From the NCBI GenBank assembly GCA_002723345.1, contig PBNV01000027.1, positions 1 through 50,092 on the forward strand: 50,092 bases of DNA, written 5' to 3'. The notes beneath the pieces are model-generated. The model saw only the letters and a program-made list of their open reading frames with translations. It had not been told where the DNA came from and ran no database searches. The first letter of the stretch is position 1, and every line of letters starts with the position of its first letter. The DNA comes from Rhodospirillaceae bacterium (lineage in GTDB: Bacteria > Pseudomonadota > Alphaproteobacteria > Rhodospirillales > UBA2165). A program made the translations under genes and the position numbers. This document shows positions 15,644 to 24,744 of the stretch, in pieces.

Positions 15644-17776
15644 ATGGCATGGCAAGAGATTATCCCGAACAGCCGGATTGATCCGCATGTGCGTCCTCCA
15701 AAGGAACCTATTAGATTTGTCAGTGCCCGCGAGGCCTTCAAAGCGGGAAACTATCCTGTTGCGTTGGATATGGCGCGCTTTTCTGACCCAGCGTTTTATG
15801 CGTTATCGATGATTATGGGGGGCAACATAAACAAGGGGCTGACCTTGCTTGAAGGACTGCCCGCTCTGCCGGAGGGTGCCCAGGATGTGCAGGCCTATGC
15901 CCATTGGTGTCTTGGCCAAAACACCAAAATTGCCGCCCGGTTTCAGAGACAGGCGGAGTGCCCGATTGATATTCTAATCATCAGCATGCCCGGTGCATCC
16001 AAGGCTCGCCCTTTTGATAATTTAACAGAATTTAATGTTCGTCACCTTCAGCTGACGCCGGACGACTTTGGAAGTACTCTGGCGGAGTTTTTGAATGCAG
16101 AGGATGACGACTTCTCACCCGTGCTTGCCGTGGTAATCGATTGTTTTGGCCCTTATCTGCCCCATGATTTGTTTGATTTTGGGATTCCAGTTGCGGTCTG
16201 GGTTGGTGACCATGATTATTTTCTGCCGCACCGATATGGTGATCTTAAGCGGGCACATCTTGTGATTACGAACAGCGCCTCCGAGCATTCCGAGCTGAGC
16301 GCATGTTATGACGGCCGGATTGCGGCCTTCCCTGGACATGACACCTACATCCAATTAGAGCCGGTCTACTCTGCGCCTGTGGATATCGAGAATGACATTC
16401 TCTTTACCGGCCGGGCCTTCGTTCCCTATATGCGGGATAAAGCACAGCACCTTTTCCGGTTCGTCACCTTGGATCGAGAGGATATCAGAGTATCCATCGT
16501 TGATGGCTATTTTCCCGAAGCCGAATTTTCGAAAAAACTGCGGCGTTCTCGCGCAGTACCGCTGTTCTGGCGCTATGGGGGGGGGCTTCAAACACGGGCT
16601 GTGGAGGTTTTAAGTCAGGGTGCGGTCGCGCTCTCAGCAGAGACTGGCATCTGTCGTGACTTTTTAGGACCAGCAGCAGAGGCTTATCAGGTCATCGGAA
16701 CGGAGATGCTGGACGCGGATCTCCTTCCCGGGGAGGCCAAGTCGGGTGAGCCGTATCCTGTGGGTGATTTGTTTTGGCCTTCACCGGCCCGAGAAGAACG
16801 TTTTTTGAAATTCTGTTTGTTCCATGTCTCGCTTGGGGTGTGCAATCGGTCGTTACCTTTTCCACAATTGCACACACCCGTCGAACAGCGCGGTTATAAG
16901 AAAAGCGAGGGCATCGCCGTTTACACGCGTATAATGAGTCTGAACATGAGAGCGCCTGAAACGGCGGCTCATTTTAACGCAGCAGGCAGCGCAGGCTTTT
17001 ATGGAGCAATCCTCTCGCAGGACAATCAAAAGCTGGCGCGACTGTCACTTCAATTTTTTAGAGAGGGCGTCCGGCGATATCCAAAAAATGCCGTGATGGC
17101 CTTTAATTTGGCCCGAGCTTTGTCGGTATTTGGTGTCCAAAAGGAAGCCGGCAACGTTTTCAGTCACTTGATTGAAAATCATCAGGAACTTACTTTTCAG
17201 GCATCAGTCGATGGTCTTCTCAGTCATCGCGTGCGCATGCTCTCAGACATGTTCAATTATACAGACTACTATCGGCTCTCTATCGAGGCGCTCCAACAGC
17301 CCTCCGCCATTATGCCGGTTCTAGATGCTATAGTTAGCGGGGCCCGCACCTATCAGGCCGCAGCGCACCTCCTTCACGATCAGCCTGCGCGCGCCTTGAA
17401 CAACCTCGAAATAGCCGTCGTCTTGGATAAGGGTAATTTTGCCGCCCATGGGCTCATGGTGGAGGCGCTTGCTCAGCTCGGCGATCGTGAAGAGGCATTG
17501 TTGAGGTCTTTTTTCACAGCTATTAATCTATATCCGCCTCTGCTGCTTCGCTATGCGGGGGAGGGTATGTCGGCCGCTTTAGTTTTGGGACGGGACGATG
17601 CTGCGATCGACATGTTGAAAAAATGTATTCTTTTCCTTGCTCGGACTTCCGACGCAAATGGCCAGCCCTTGGAGATTTCCGATGCCACCAAATCTACGGT
17701 GCGCGAACATCGGAGGCATTTGACAGGCTGGATTCGGGAGATGGCTGATAAATTAGTCGTAGAGGGGAGACTATAA
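15644..17776 (+). CDS. Putative GT-B glycosyltransferase fused to TPR-like repeats
   Basis: A 710-residue cytoplasmic-looking protein. Residues about 1-95 are helical and repeat-like. About 100-360 resemble a GT-B/CgeB-type glycosyltransferase: an N-terminal Rossmann part (PIDILIISMPG), a linker with PVAVWVGDHDYF and VITNSASEHSEL, and a C-terminal sugar-nucleotide part (DILFTGRAFVPY, then RYGGGLQTRAVEVLSQGAVA with the loop that usually precedes a catalytic-site Glu). From about 430 to 690 the sequence is TPR-like (NAVMAFNLARALSVFGVQKE; FAAHGLMVEALAQLGDREEA). Donor and acceptor are unknown. It starts 11 nt after the Mth938-like gene and ends 2 nt before the GT2 gene. Confidence 0.72.
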   Translation: MAWQEIIPNSRIDPHVRPPKEPIRFVSAREAFKAGNYPVALDMARFSDPAFYALSMIMGGNINKGLTLLEGLPALPEGAQDVQAYAHWCLGQNTKIAARFQRQAECPIDILIISMPGASKARPFDNLTEFNVRHLQLTPDDFGSTLAEFLNAEDDDFSPVLAVVIDCFGPYLPHDLFDFGIPVAVWVGDHDYFLPHRYGDLKRAHLVITNSASEHSELSACYDGRIAAFPGHDTYIQLEPVYSAPVDIENDILFTGRAFVPYMRDKAQHLFRFVTLDREDIRVSIVDGYFPEAEFSKKLRRSRAVPLFWRYGGGLQTRAVEVLSQGAVALSAETGICRDFLGPAAEAYQVIGTEMLDADLLPGEAKSGEPYPVGDLFWPSPAREERFLKFCLFHVSLGVCNRSLPFPQLHTPVEQRGYKKSEGIAVYTRIMSLNMRAPETAAHFNAAGSAGFYGAILSQDNQKLARLSLQFFREGVRRYPKNAVMAFNLARALSVFGVQKEAGNVFSHLIENHQELTFQASVDGLLSHRVRMLSDMFNYTDYYRLSIEALQQPSAIMPVLDAIVSGARTYQAAAHLLHDQPARALNNLEIAVVLDKGNFAAHGLMVEALAQLGDREEALLRSFFTAINLYPPLLLRYAGEGMSAALVLGRDDAAIDMLKKCILFLARTSDANGQPLEISDATKSTVREHRRHLTGWIREMADKLVVEGRL

Positions 17777-17778
17777 GC

Positions 17779-18825
17779 GTGGACTTTACCGTGACTATTG
17801 CCACGCGGAATAGGGCCGATAGCCTTAAGGAAGGTTTGAAGTCTCTCACGGCGCAGTCTTATTCGTCGGATCGTTATGAGGTCATTGTTGCGGATAATGG
17901 CTCAACTGATCGTACCCGTGATGTCGCTGAAGGTATGGCTAGCGATTTTAAGAATTTCCGCTATCTCTACGACCCTCGACCGGGTCAGCTGGTTGGCTGG
18001 CATCGGGCGTTAAAAGTGGCAAGAGGCAACATTGCCTGCTTTATTGATGATGACGTCCGGCCGGAGGCTGGCTGGCTTGCCGGATTGGCCACCAGCTATA
18101 AGGACCCAAATGTTGGATTGGCCACGGGACCCATTGGTCTCGAGTTTGAGGCAGATCAACCCACGTGGCTCGATCACATGAGGCTGGGAGACCACGGCGG
18201 CATGACCCTACCATTCCTCGGTTTGCTGGATTGTGGTTCGAGCGCTCGTGCAATACCATCCAATTTCGTATGGGGGAGTAATTTTTCGGCCCGCCTAAAC
18301 CTCATAAAGGAGATTGGCGGCTTTCATCCCTGTGCGATGCCAGGCGACCTTCTCCATTTCCATGGCGACGGAGAGATCTATGTGGGTAGAGTGATTGCTG
18401 CAAATGGCTACACGGCAGCCTATCACCCAGGAGCATCGGTACGGCACATTATTCCTCGTGAGCGCCTCACCTTGGCTGCAGTGGCGAAAAAATTTGAGAC
18501 CACGGGCTATGCGCGGTCTTTCCAGGCGCTCCGCCAGTCCGGTGCGGAGTATCAAAACCCTACAGATGATGAAATTGTGAACATTTCGCGGCGCTATTTT
18601 CGGGATTGGGGGGGCGCACCGGATGATTTGAAGCAGGCCGTTATTGATGGCCTTGCTAATGGGATACGAAATCACCTTCACCACTTTATCGACGACCCGG
18701 ATTTTCGACGATGGGTCTTGAGGGATAATTATCTCGACCTTGATCAGTGTTATGACCATCCCGCGTTAATCGCCCATCAAGCGGCCTCTGACCGGTCGGA
18801 AAAAGACTGGCGTGGCGGAGCTTAG
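17779..18825 (+). CDS. Family 2 glycosyltransferase
   Basis: A 348-residue GT-A-fold glycosyltransferase. The N-terminus FTVTIATRNRADSLKEGLKS (about 3-22) and VIVADNGSTDRTRDVAE (about 36-52) bind the nucleotide. IACFIDDDVRPEAGWL (about 82-97) is the DxD metal site. FVWGSNFSARLNLIKEIGGF (about 162-181) and a later GDGEIYVGRV (about 195-204), with its ED-like acceptor segment, complete the pattern. It starts at a GTG with GGGGAG upstream. Middle gene of a three-gene glycosyltransferase cassette; product unknown. Confidence 0.9.
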   Translation: MDFTVTIATRNRADSLKEGLKSLTAQSYSSDRYEVIVADNGSTDRTRDVAEGMASDFKNFRYLYDPRPGQLVGWHRALKVARGNIACFIDDDVRPEAGWLAGLATSYKDPNVGLATGPIGLEFEADQPTWLDHMRLGDHGGMTLPFLGLLDCGSSARAIPSNFVWGSNFSARLNLIKEIGGFHPCAMPGDLLHFHGDGEIYVGRVIAANGYTAAYHPGASVRHIIPRERLTLAAVAKKFETTGYARSFQALRQSGAEYQNPTDDEIVNISRRYFRDWGGAPDDLKQAVIDGLANGIRNHLHHFIDDPDFRRWVLRDNYLDLDQCYDHPALIAHQAASDRSEKDWRGGA

Positions 18826-18835
18826 GCGAAGAGAG

Positions 18836-19996
18836 ATGCGTTTAATCCCTAACAGAACTGGTAATTCTGTATCCCGGCCGCTCCGTATCCTCGCCCTTCT
18901 CAGGAGCCAATGGGATGGCCAGCGTGCGCCGGCGCTTCAGGCTCTCGCAGATATGGGACACGAGGTTGTTTACGTGGACGATATTCTGTCGGAGGAGAAT
19001 TACCGGAAAATTGTATCTCGTCTCGACTTTGATGTGGCCGTTCTCTGGGGAAATAGCTTGCAGAATTTTTTGATGAGTTCAGATGGTCCCTTCTGGTTGG
19101 ATGAGATGGGGCTGCCCTATGTTAGCTTGTGGACTGATAATCCTATAAAACATGTCTATCTGCTGCAGCGCCTCGACACATCCAAACATAAGGGGCTGTT
19201 CATCGCCGATACTCTCGTGATCGAGCAGATGGCAGGTCTGGGCTACCAGAACCTGTTTTATTTGCCACCTTGGCATATTGATCAAGAAATTTTCAGGCCG
19301 GTTAACCCCGATCCGTTACATATTTGTAACGTCAGCTTTGCCGCCACCGTCAATCCCTTGGGCGCAGAGAGGGAAAAATGGCGGCGGGATTGGTCTCCAG
19401 ACATGCACGCCACAGCTGACGCAGTGATGCAGAAGGTCAGTGATATCGGTGATCACGTCGATGTCTTCGAGGCTATCGGAGCTGTTTGGAATGCCGAAAC
19501 CGATGCTTTCAGTAAAATATCTCATGCCATGTATTTCGAACAAAAAGCTATGATGCGTGAGTTAGTCATCCAATCCGTCGGTGAGCGAACGATGCATATC
19601 ACCGGGATTGGTTCGTTAATTTCGAACCGTCCAAATATTTTCATGCATGAAGGCCGTGAATGGTATGACTTGTCTCCGGTCTTTTGCGCAGCTACGGTGA
19701 ATTTGAATGTGACGCCATGGCCTCGTTCTTGCCATCACAGGGTTTTTCAGACAACCGCCAGCCGATCCCTCTGTGTTACCGATTGGCGGGAAGACTCACT
19801 TGCGCTCTATGAACCAGACGAGGAAATCGTATACTTCGACTCATTGGACGCGTTACCTGAAATCTTAGATCGATTTAGTGCCCATCCTAATGAAGCCGTT
19901 CCGATTGCCGAGGCGGGTTATCGCCGTTTTCTGGCGCATCATACCGCTGCCCACCGCATGGCTGAAGTGAGCAGCTTGCTGTACGAGTTGTTGTAG
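18836..19996 (+). CDS. CgeB-like glycosyltransferase
   Basis: A 386-residue GT-B-type protein from the ATG at 18836; a GTG at 18812 overlapping the GT2 gene by 14 nt is the alternative start. RPLRILALLRSQWDGQRAPA opens a Rossmann half with ALADMGHEVVYVDD; the C-terminal half has LSPVFCAATVNLNVTPWPRS, then VFQTTASRSLCVTDWR and DEEIVYFDSLDALPEILDRF, the pattern of CgeB/Glyco_trans_1_2 proteins (spore-coat CgeB and many bacterial surface or flagellar glycosylation enzymes). The target is unknown. A strong terminator lies about 60 nt downstream. Confidence 0.82.
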   Translation: MRLIPNRTGNSVSRPLRILALLRSQWDGQRAPALQALADMGHEVVYVDDILSEENYRKIVSRLDFDVAVLWGNSLQNFLMSSDGPFWLDEMGLPYVSLWTDNPIKHVYLLQRLDTSKHKGLFIADTLVIEQMAGLGYQNLFYLPPWHIDQEIFRPVNPDPLHICNVSFAATVNPLGAEREKWRRDWSPDMHATADAVMQKVSDIGDHVDVFEAIGAVWNAETDAFSKISHAMYFEQKAMMRELVIQSVGERTMHITGIGSLISNRPNIFMHEGREWYDLSPVFCAATVNLNVTPWPRSCHHRVFQTTASRSLCVTDWREDSLALYEPDEEIVYFDSLDALPEILDRFSAHPNEAVPIAEAGYRRFLAHHTAAHRMAEVSSLLYELL

Positions 19997-20056
19997 ACCA
20001 ACCAGTCCTTCTCTTGCTCGTAAATGCTTGGCCTACGATTTGCGATGATAGAGAAA

Positions 20057-20082
20057 AAAACGGGGCCCTAAGACCCCGTTTT
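20057..20082. terminator. Bidirectional rho-independent terminator
   Basis: AAAACGGGG (20057-20065) pairs perfectly with CCCCGTTTT (20074-20082) around an 8-nt loop. A runs on the left and T runs on the right serve both directions. It sits between the convergent glycosyltransferase cassette (ends 19996) and the PuuD-like gene (ends 20102). Confidence 0.9.
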
Positions 20083-20101
20083 CTAGTTATTTCAGATTGA
20101 T

Positions 20102-20608
20102 TTAATATAGATTCTGGGCCGATACCATGGCGTAAAGCATCGGTATCGAGAGCATCGTGTTGGTTCTAGATGCCAGAGCCGCAGCCCGTGCCGCCTTCGG
20201 CTTTTCCTCTGCACTGGCTTCTACAAGCCCGATGACCTTCTGCTGGTTTGGCCAGATAATAAACCAGACGTTGAACGCCATAATCAAGCCCATCCACATA
20301 CCGATGCCGATCATGGCATGTTTGGCAACGTTGTCGGTAAGACCGATAGCTAATGACGGAGCGAGATATCCATTCATCCAAGCCAAGATTAAGCCCCAGA
20401 CGACCGTTGAGACCGCTGCCCAACGGAACCAAAATAATGCCACGGGCATAATATGTTTTGGAATGGCAGGCCGCAGGTCTTCCGGAATAGTCGGAACCGT
20501 TGGCGTTTGTACAAAGTTAAAGTACCAAAGCAGGCCAATCCACATTACACCACTTAGGACGTGTAACCACCGAACAATGAATAACCAAAAATCGTAACCG
20601 AATTCCAT
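20102..20608 (-). CDS. PuuD-type (urate hydroxylase membrane-domain) protein, stand-alone
   Basis: A 168-residue integral membrane protein with four hydrophobic segments: about 7-30 (RWLHVLSGVMWIGLLWYFNF), 57-77, 95-118 and 150-165. The WLHVLSGVMWIGLLWYFNFVQ segment and the IMAFNVWFIIWPNQQKVIG segment are typical of the PuuD/DUF989 family. Full PuuD proteins are about 400 residues with more helices and a C-terminal cytochrome c; both are lacking here. Conserved His residues (about 16, 47 and 94) could bind haem, but that is inference. AAAGGAGA precedes the ATG. It lies 24 nt downstream of a 31-codon membrane-peptide frame. Confidence 0.75.
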   Translation of the reverse strand: MEFGYDFWLFIVRWLHVLSGVMWIGLLWYFNFVQTPTVPTIPEDLRPAIPKHIMPVALFWFRWAAVSTVVWGLILAWMNGYLAPSLAIGLTDNVAKHAMIGIGMWMGLIMAFNVWFIIWPNQQKVIGLVEASAEEKPKAARAAALASRTNTMLSIPMLYAMVSAQNLY

Positions 20609-20632
20609 GATCGTGTCTCCTTTCCAGCTGCC

Positions 20633-20728
20633 TTAGGCGCCAATCGCGTTGACGAGCAACACCATGACGACAGTTATAATAAGACCGAGTACAACGGTTC
20701 CCGTCAGTGAATCTAGAGGATTTCCCAT
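20633..20728 (-). CDS. Predicted 31-residue single-pass membrane peptide
   Basis: A minus-strand frame from ATG (20728) to TAA (20633) encodes 31 residues, beginning MGNPLDSLTGTVVLGLIITV and ending in AIGA, with one strong membrane helix (about 11-28). AAGGAAGAG lies about 2-10 nt upstream of the ATG, a very good ribosome site for a random short frame. The stop is 24 nt before the PuuD-like start, so both are probably in one transcript. Small helices of this kind often serve as accessory subunits of membrane oxidases, but no homologue is recognised. Confidence 0.6.
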   Translation of the reverse strand: MGNPLDSLTGTVVLGLIITVVMVLLVNAIGA

Positions 20729-20878
20729 GTCTCTTCCTTTTACCCTATAAAATTTATAAATGTACTATTGGCTTATAGACCACATTCTAATTGCATCAGG
20801 CGCAATATGTACAGTCGAAGCAATAATCTATTGGACCGGCGTTAACCAGCCTTTAATGGGCATCAATGGCCGCTAACT

Positions 20879-22147
20879 CTAAGTCAAGGAATTTAAGAGA
20901 TTTTTTGCTGCGACTTGGCCTGACTTAACAGCCCCTTCAATTGTTGCCGGTAGACCCGTATTGGTCCAGTCGCCTGCCAAATAAAGATTCTTCCATCTTG
21001 TCACCGAATCAGGCCGTAGAGCAAGTTGTGCAGGGGTCTGGCATATCGTCGCGCGCTTTTCCTTTATCAACCGGTGAGGCGGGCGGGGAATATTCGGCCG
21101 ACCGATGGCGAAGGCAACCTCTTGCCAGATTTGATCCGATAATTCATCGGTATCTTTTTCCATTAAGGCGTCAGCCCTGCTTACCGTTACTGAGAGTGTT
21201 GTTCCCCGTCGAAATATCCACTGGCTTATGCCGTTGATAACTCCAATAAATGCCGCATTTCGGGGAAGTCGGTATTCTTCATCTAAGCCGAAATGAACAT
21301 TTAAGATCGGTCGGGTTAACGTCGGAACCTGAACTTGCGGAATTAGAGATTGAATCTGATTGGGTGGTAAGCAGAGAATGAGGTGATCCATTGAGGAGAG
21401 TTCTATCGTTTTGTGCCCAACATCTAGATGGGTCGCTCGGTTCTCGCGAAGGCTAAGAGATGTTACACGGGCGCCAAATTCGACATGTACTTGGCTTTGC
21501 CGCAAATACGCCAGCGCCGGATCAACCAAGGTAGCGGAGAGGCCAAGGGGTGTTATGAAGGGGCGAGCAAAGGGCGGTCCTTTTAGAAGTGTCATGTCGA
21601 GCATCCGACCGATAAGTTTGGCCGATCCTTCGTGAGCGTCTGTATTGAGGACGGCGGCGCATAGAGGGTCCCAAAAGCGTTCGAATATAATGCTGGTCGG
21701 ATCGATGTAGTCTGTAAGGGCATCTTGGTCTTGAGCAGATGAGAGTTTTTTCAGGACCAGGTAATCACTGATGCGGGTACCCGGAATGCGCCGGCCAGGC
21801 AAAAACAGCCAAAGCGGGAGTTTCGCGCTGCCGGGGCGCAGCGACCAATTTTCTCCGGATTTTAAATCGATGAAAGGAAAGTGGTCAGGTGCCGCCGTAA
21901 CCAAGCGGCTTGCACCAATAGTGTCTAGATAATCGAATACACATGCATTGCCGCCCAGGAGTAAATGGTTTCCGTTATCAATTATCCGATCTAGCATCGG
22001 GTCGTGGAATGACCGGCACCGCCCGCCTGCCTGCCTTGCTGAGTCGTAAAGGCTGACCCTTAGCCCTCCCTCTACACAGCGTACTGCAGCGGACAGTCCG
22101 GCCATACCGGCACCCATAATATGGACGTGATGGTCAGAGGACGGCAC
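20879..22147 (-). CDS. hpnE: Hydroxysqualene dehydroxylase HpnE-like FAD oxidoreductase
   Basis: A 422-residue FAD-dependent amine-oxidase-fold enzyme of the kind that reduces hydroxysqualene to squalene for hopanoids. I chose the GTG at 22147, which has GAGGGAGA just upstream; the frame is open to 22462 but that part is not protein-like. VHIMGAGMAGLSAAVRC (about 8-24) is the dinucleotide-binding site, followed by GGRCRSF. The C-terminus has NLYLAGDWTNTGLPATIEGA (about 388-407), the second FAD motif. hpnC and hpnD synthases normally adjoin it; none is seen here, so related carotenoid-type desaturase activity remains possible. Confidence 0.82.
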   Translation of the reverse strand: MPSSDHHVHIMGAGMAGLSAAVRCVEGGLRVSLYDSARQAGGRCRSFHDPMLDRIIDNGNHLLLGGNACVFDYLDTIGASRLVTAAPDHFPFIDLKSGENWSLRPGSAKLPLWLFLPGRRIPGTRISDYLVLKKLSSAQDQDALTDYIDPTSIIFERFWDPLCAAVLNTDAHEGSAKLIGRMLDMTLLKGPPFARPFITPLGLSATLVDPALAYLRQSQVHVEFGARVTSLSLRENRATHLDVGHKTIELSSMDHLILCLPPNQIQSLIPQVQVPTLTRPILNVHFGLDEEYRLPRNAAFIGVINGISQWIFRRGTTLSVTVSRADALMEKDTDELSDQIWQEVAFAIGRPNIPRPPHRLIKEKRATICQTPAQLALRPDSVTRWKNLYLAGDWTNTGLPATIEGAVKSGQVAAKNLLNSLT

Positions 22148-22250
22148 GATATCTCCCTCGTTATATTTGCTACATGTTGTGCGCGGGCCGATGATCAGAT
22201 TTATTATAAAAAGGGCTGACCCACACCTATAATTTATGGCAGGAAAGCTC

Positions 22251-23081
22251 ATGAGCAAGCCTATATCACTCTCAGCTATCGAAGTTCGGCGCCATGACTG
22301 GGACCGCTTTATCTGTACGCTGTTTGCACCGGAGGCTTGCCGAGAGGATCTTTTCACCTTGCTGGCTTTTAATTTGGAACTTGCCCGCACTCGGGAAAGG
22401 GTAACGGAGCCGCTCATCGGCGAGATGCGACTGCAGTGGTGGCGTGATGCCATTGAGGGCATCTATGATGGTTCACGGAGATTAGATAGCGGTCACTATG
22501 TGCTTGAACATCTTCCGGGCGTGATCCGGTCGCGCAATCTCTCCAAGAGTTACTTTGTCGAGCTAATTGAGTCGAGGCTGATGGACCTCTCTGATCAACC
22601 GCCGTTGACCATGGAGGCGTTACAATCCTACGCCCACGGTACTTCGTCCACTCTGAACTTGTTACAATTGGAAATTCTGGGATGCGGTGAAGCACTTGCG
22701 CCTGAAGCAGAGGCGCTAGGGTTGGCTTGGGCAATGACGGGTCTAATGCGGGCCCTACCGGAATTGGTGAGGCAGGGACGTTCTCCTTTGCCAGCGTCTC
22801 TTTTGCCGGCCAGTCGGGTTATCGCAGGCATGGATGAGGGTGTTAGGCGGGCGGTAAAACAGGTCTGCCAAGCGGCTGAAAAGCATCTCGACGAAACCAG
22901 CAAGTTAGAGACGAGCGATTATAGAGGGGTCCCGAGTCTCTTCCTCCTTAGACCATTGTGCCGGTCCTATCTGACCAAAATGGCGGACGCCAACTACGAC
23001 CCTTCTGCGCCAACTCTCCGCCAAAGTCGCGCTAAGCAGCAACTCGCACTCTGGTTTAGAGCGCGACTAGGACTGTTCTAG
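22251..23081 (+). CDS. NDUFAF6-like phytoene/squalene synthase-family protein
   Basis: A 276-residue all-helical protein of the squalene/phytoene synthase fold. I prefer the ATG at 22251 (AGGA 6 nt upstream) to the one 15 nt earlier. The segment LLAFNLELARTRERVTEP and then IGEMRLQWWRDAIEGIYDG occupy the place of the first catalytic DxxxD motif, yet contain no such motif. The second site reads YAHGTSSTLNLLQLEILG, also without the Asp pair. Both match the mitochondrial complex I assembly factor NDUFAF6 better than true synthases. It is therefore probably not a prenyl-transferring enzyme. It is divergent from hpnE. Confidence 0.85.
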   Translation: MSKPISLSAIEVRRHDWDRFICTLFAPEACREDLFTLLAFNLELARTRERVTEPLIGEMRLQWWRDAIEGIYDGSRRLDSGHYVLEHLPGVIRSRNLSKSYFVELIESRLMDLSDQPPLTMEALQSYAHGTSSTLNLLQLEILGCGEALAPEAEALGLAWAMTGLMRALPELVRQGRSPLPASLLPASRVIAGMDEGVRRAVKQVCQAAEKHLDETSKLETSDYRGVPSLFLLRPLCRSYLTKMADANYDPSAPTLRQSRAKQQLALWFRARLGLF

Positions 23082-23225
23082 CAGAAATGGGTGTGTCGCC
23101 ACGGACCGATTCAGAGTGCTAGGTCCATTTAACTGGTGGCTTGTGACCCTTGTAACGTCCTCGTGTCAATTGACGGTTGCACGAGCCAATCAATTGTACT
23201 TGGAGTTCATCATAAAATCGAGTGT

Positions 23226-24725
23226 TCAGCTGAACTCGGCGAGCCAGCCGTCAATTTCTTGCAGTGCCCTGCGTGAATAGGCCGCTTTCCGATCTTTGCC
23301 TCTTAATCGTCTGATTTTTCTTCCCGTTGTATCTTTTTCTTGAACGGATAATGGCGGGAAAAGACCAAAGTTAATGTTCATGGGCTGGTAGGTGTCAGGA
23401 TCCGCACCACCAGTCACGTGGCCCAATAGTGATCCAAGCGCAGTGCTTGCCCAAGGCGCCGGATGTGGTCGCTCTATCTGTTCAAAAGCAGCGAACCTGC
23501 CCGCAAGTAGGCCAATTGCCGCGCTTTCAACGTAACCCTCGCAGCCCGTGATTTGGCCGGCAAACCGAAATCGGGTATCTGCCTTTAATTTTAGATCCGG
23601 TGTTAAGAGTTTCGGACCGTTAATGAACGTATTCCGGTGTAATCCCCCCAGTCTCGCAAATTCGGCGTTTTCCAGGCCGGGGATGGTTCTGAACAGTTTA
23701 ATCTGCGCTCCGTGACGCAGCTTTGTCTGAAATCCGACCATGTTGTAGAGCGTGCCGAGAGCATTATCCTGACGCAATTGCACCACGGCTTTAGGTTTGA
23801 TGTTTGGTGTATGGGGGTTGATCAGGCCTACCGGCTTCATGGGGCCATACGACAGGGTCTCCATTCCCCGGGCGGCCATGACTTCTATTGGGAGGCATCC
23901 CTCGAAATAAGGGGTTGTTGCCTCCCACTCGTGAAAGGAAATTTTTTCGCCCTTGATTAGACCACTGATGAAGGCCTCGTACTGTTTATCGTCTAAGGGA
24001 CAGTTGATATAGTCTGATCCCTCTCCCTTGTCATAACGGGACTGGAACCATGCCCTCGAAAAATCGATGCTGTCTTTAAGCACGATCGGTGCAATGGCAT
24101 CGAAAAAAGCCAAGCCGTCCTCGCCTGTCAGCTCTGTTATAGCCTGCGCCAAGGGGGCAGAGGTGAGGGGACCGGTTGCAACGATAATATTTTTCCACTC
24201 CGCCGGCGGAAGACCATCGATCTCCTCGCGGACAATTGTAATGAGGTCATGGCCTTCCAAGGCGTCTTCAACTGATTTGCTAAACCCGTCCCGGTCCACC
24301 GCCAACGCCCCGCCCGCCGGGACCCGGTTGACATCCGCCATTCGCATGACCAAAGACCCGCATCTGCGCATTTCCTCATGCAGAACCCCAACGGCATTGT
24401 AGAGCGCATCATCAGACCGAAAAGAATTGGAGCAAACCAATTCTGCCAGGCCACTGGTTTGATGGGCTTCGGTTTCTCGCACGGGCCGCATCTCATGCAA
24501 GACCACCATGACGCCCAATTCTGCGGCCTGCCACGCGGCCTCAGACCCGGCCAAACCTCCGCCGATAATATGTATCGGATCGACCTTGGCACCTATTTTT
24601 TTTACAAGCGTCAAAGCACCTGACCCATGTTCATGCAACCGGAAACGCACGGCACCATTCGCTGCGCTGATAAATGACAGGGTGCGCGAGATAACAGGAT
24701 TATTTGCGCCCAACCTTGGCGCCAT
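23226..24725 (-). CDS. trmFO: Methylenetetrahydrofolate-tRNA-(uracil-5-)-methyltransferase TrmFO
   Basis: FAD- and folate-dependent enzyme that makes 5-methyluridine at position 54 of t[23 protein letters not shown] (about 49-68) is the FAD site, and [20 protein letters not shown] (about 88-107) the GidA-family signature. The distal [19 protein letters not shown] closes the FAD fold. From the ATG at 24725 the protein has 499 residues, with a 48-residue lead before the conserved part that other TrmFO proteins lack. A GTG or TTG inside that lead may be the real start, but none has a strong ribosome site, so the 5' end is uncertain by up to about 130 nt. Confidence 0.93.
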   Translation of the reverse strand: MAPRLGANNPVISRTLSFISAANGAVRFRLHEHGSGALTLVKKIGAKVDPIHIIGGGLAGSEAAWQAAELGVMVVLHEMRPVRETEAHQTSGLAELVCSNSFRSDDALYNAVGVLHEEMRRCGSLVMRMADVNRVPAGGALAVDRDGFSKSVEDALEGHDLITIVREEIDGLPPAEWKNIIVATGPLTSAPLAQAITELTGEDGLAFFDAIAPIVLKDSIDFSRAWFQSRYDKGEGSDYINCPLDDKQYEAFISGLIKGEKISFHEWEATTPYFEGCLPIEVMAARGMETLSYGPMKPVGLINPHTPNIKPKAVVQLRQDNALGTLYNMVGFQTKLRHGAQIKLFRTIPGLENAEFARLGGLHRNTFINGPKLLTPDLKLKADTRFRFAGQITGCEGYVESAAIGLLAGRFAAFEQIERPHPAPWASTALGSLLGHVTGGADPDTYQPMNINFGLFPPLSVQEKDTTGRKIRRLRGKDRKAAYSRRALQEIDGWLAEFS

Positions 24726-24744
24726 CTTTGGACGAGTCGAGGCA

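Noticed and set aside
18295..18759. 154-codon minus-strand frame over the GT2 gene
   Set aside because: Antisense shadow of a well-supported glycosyltransferase; no recognisable domain.
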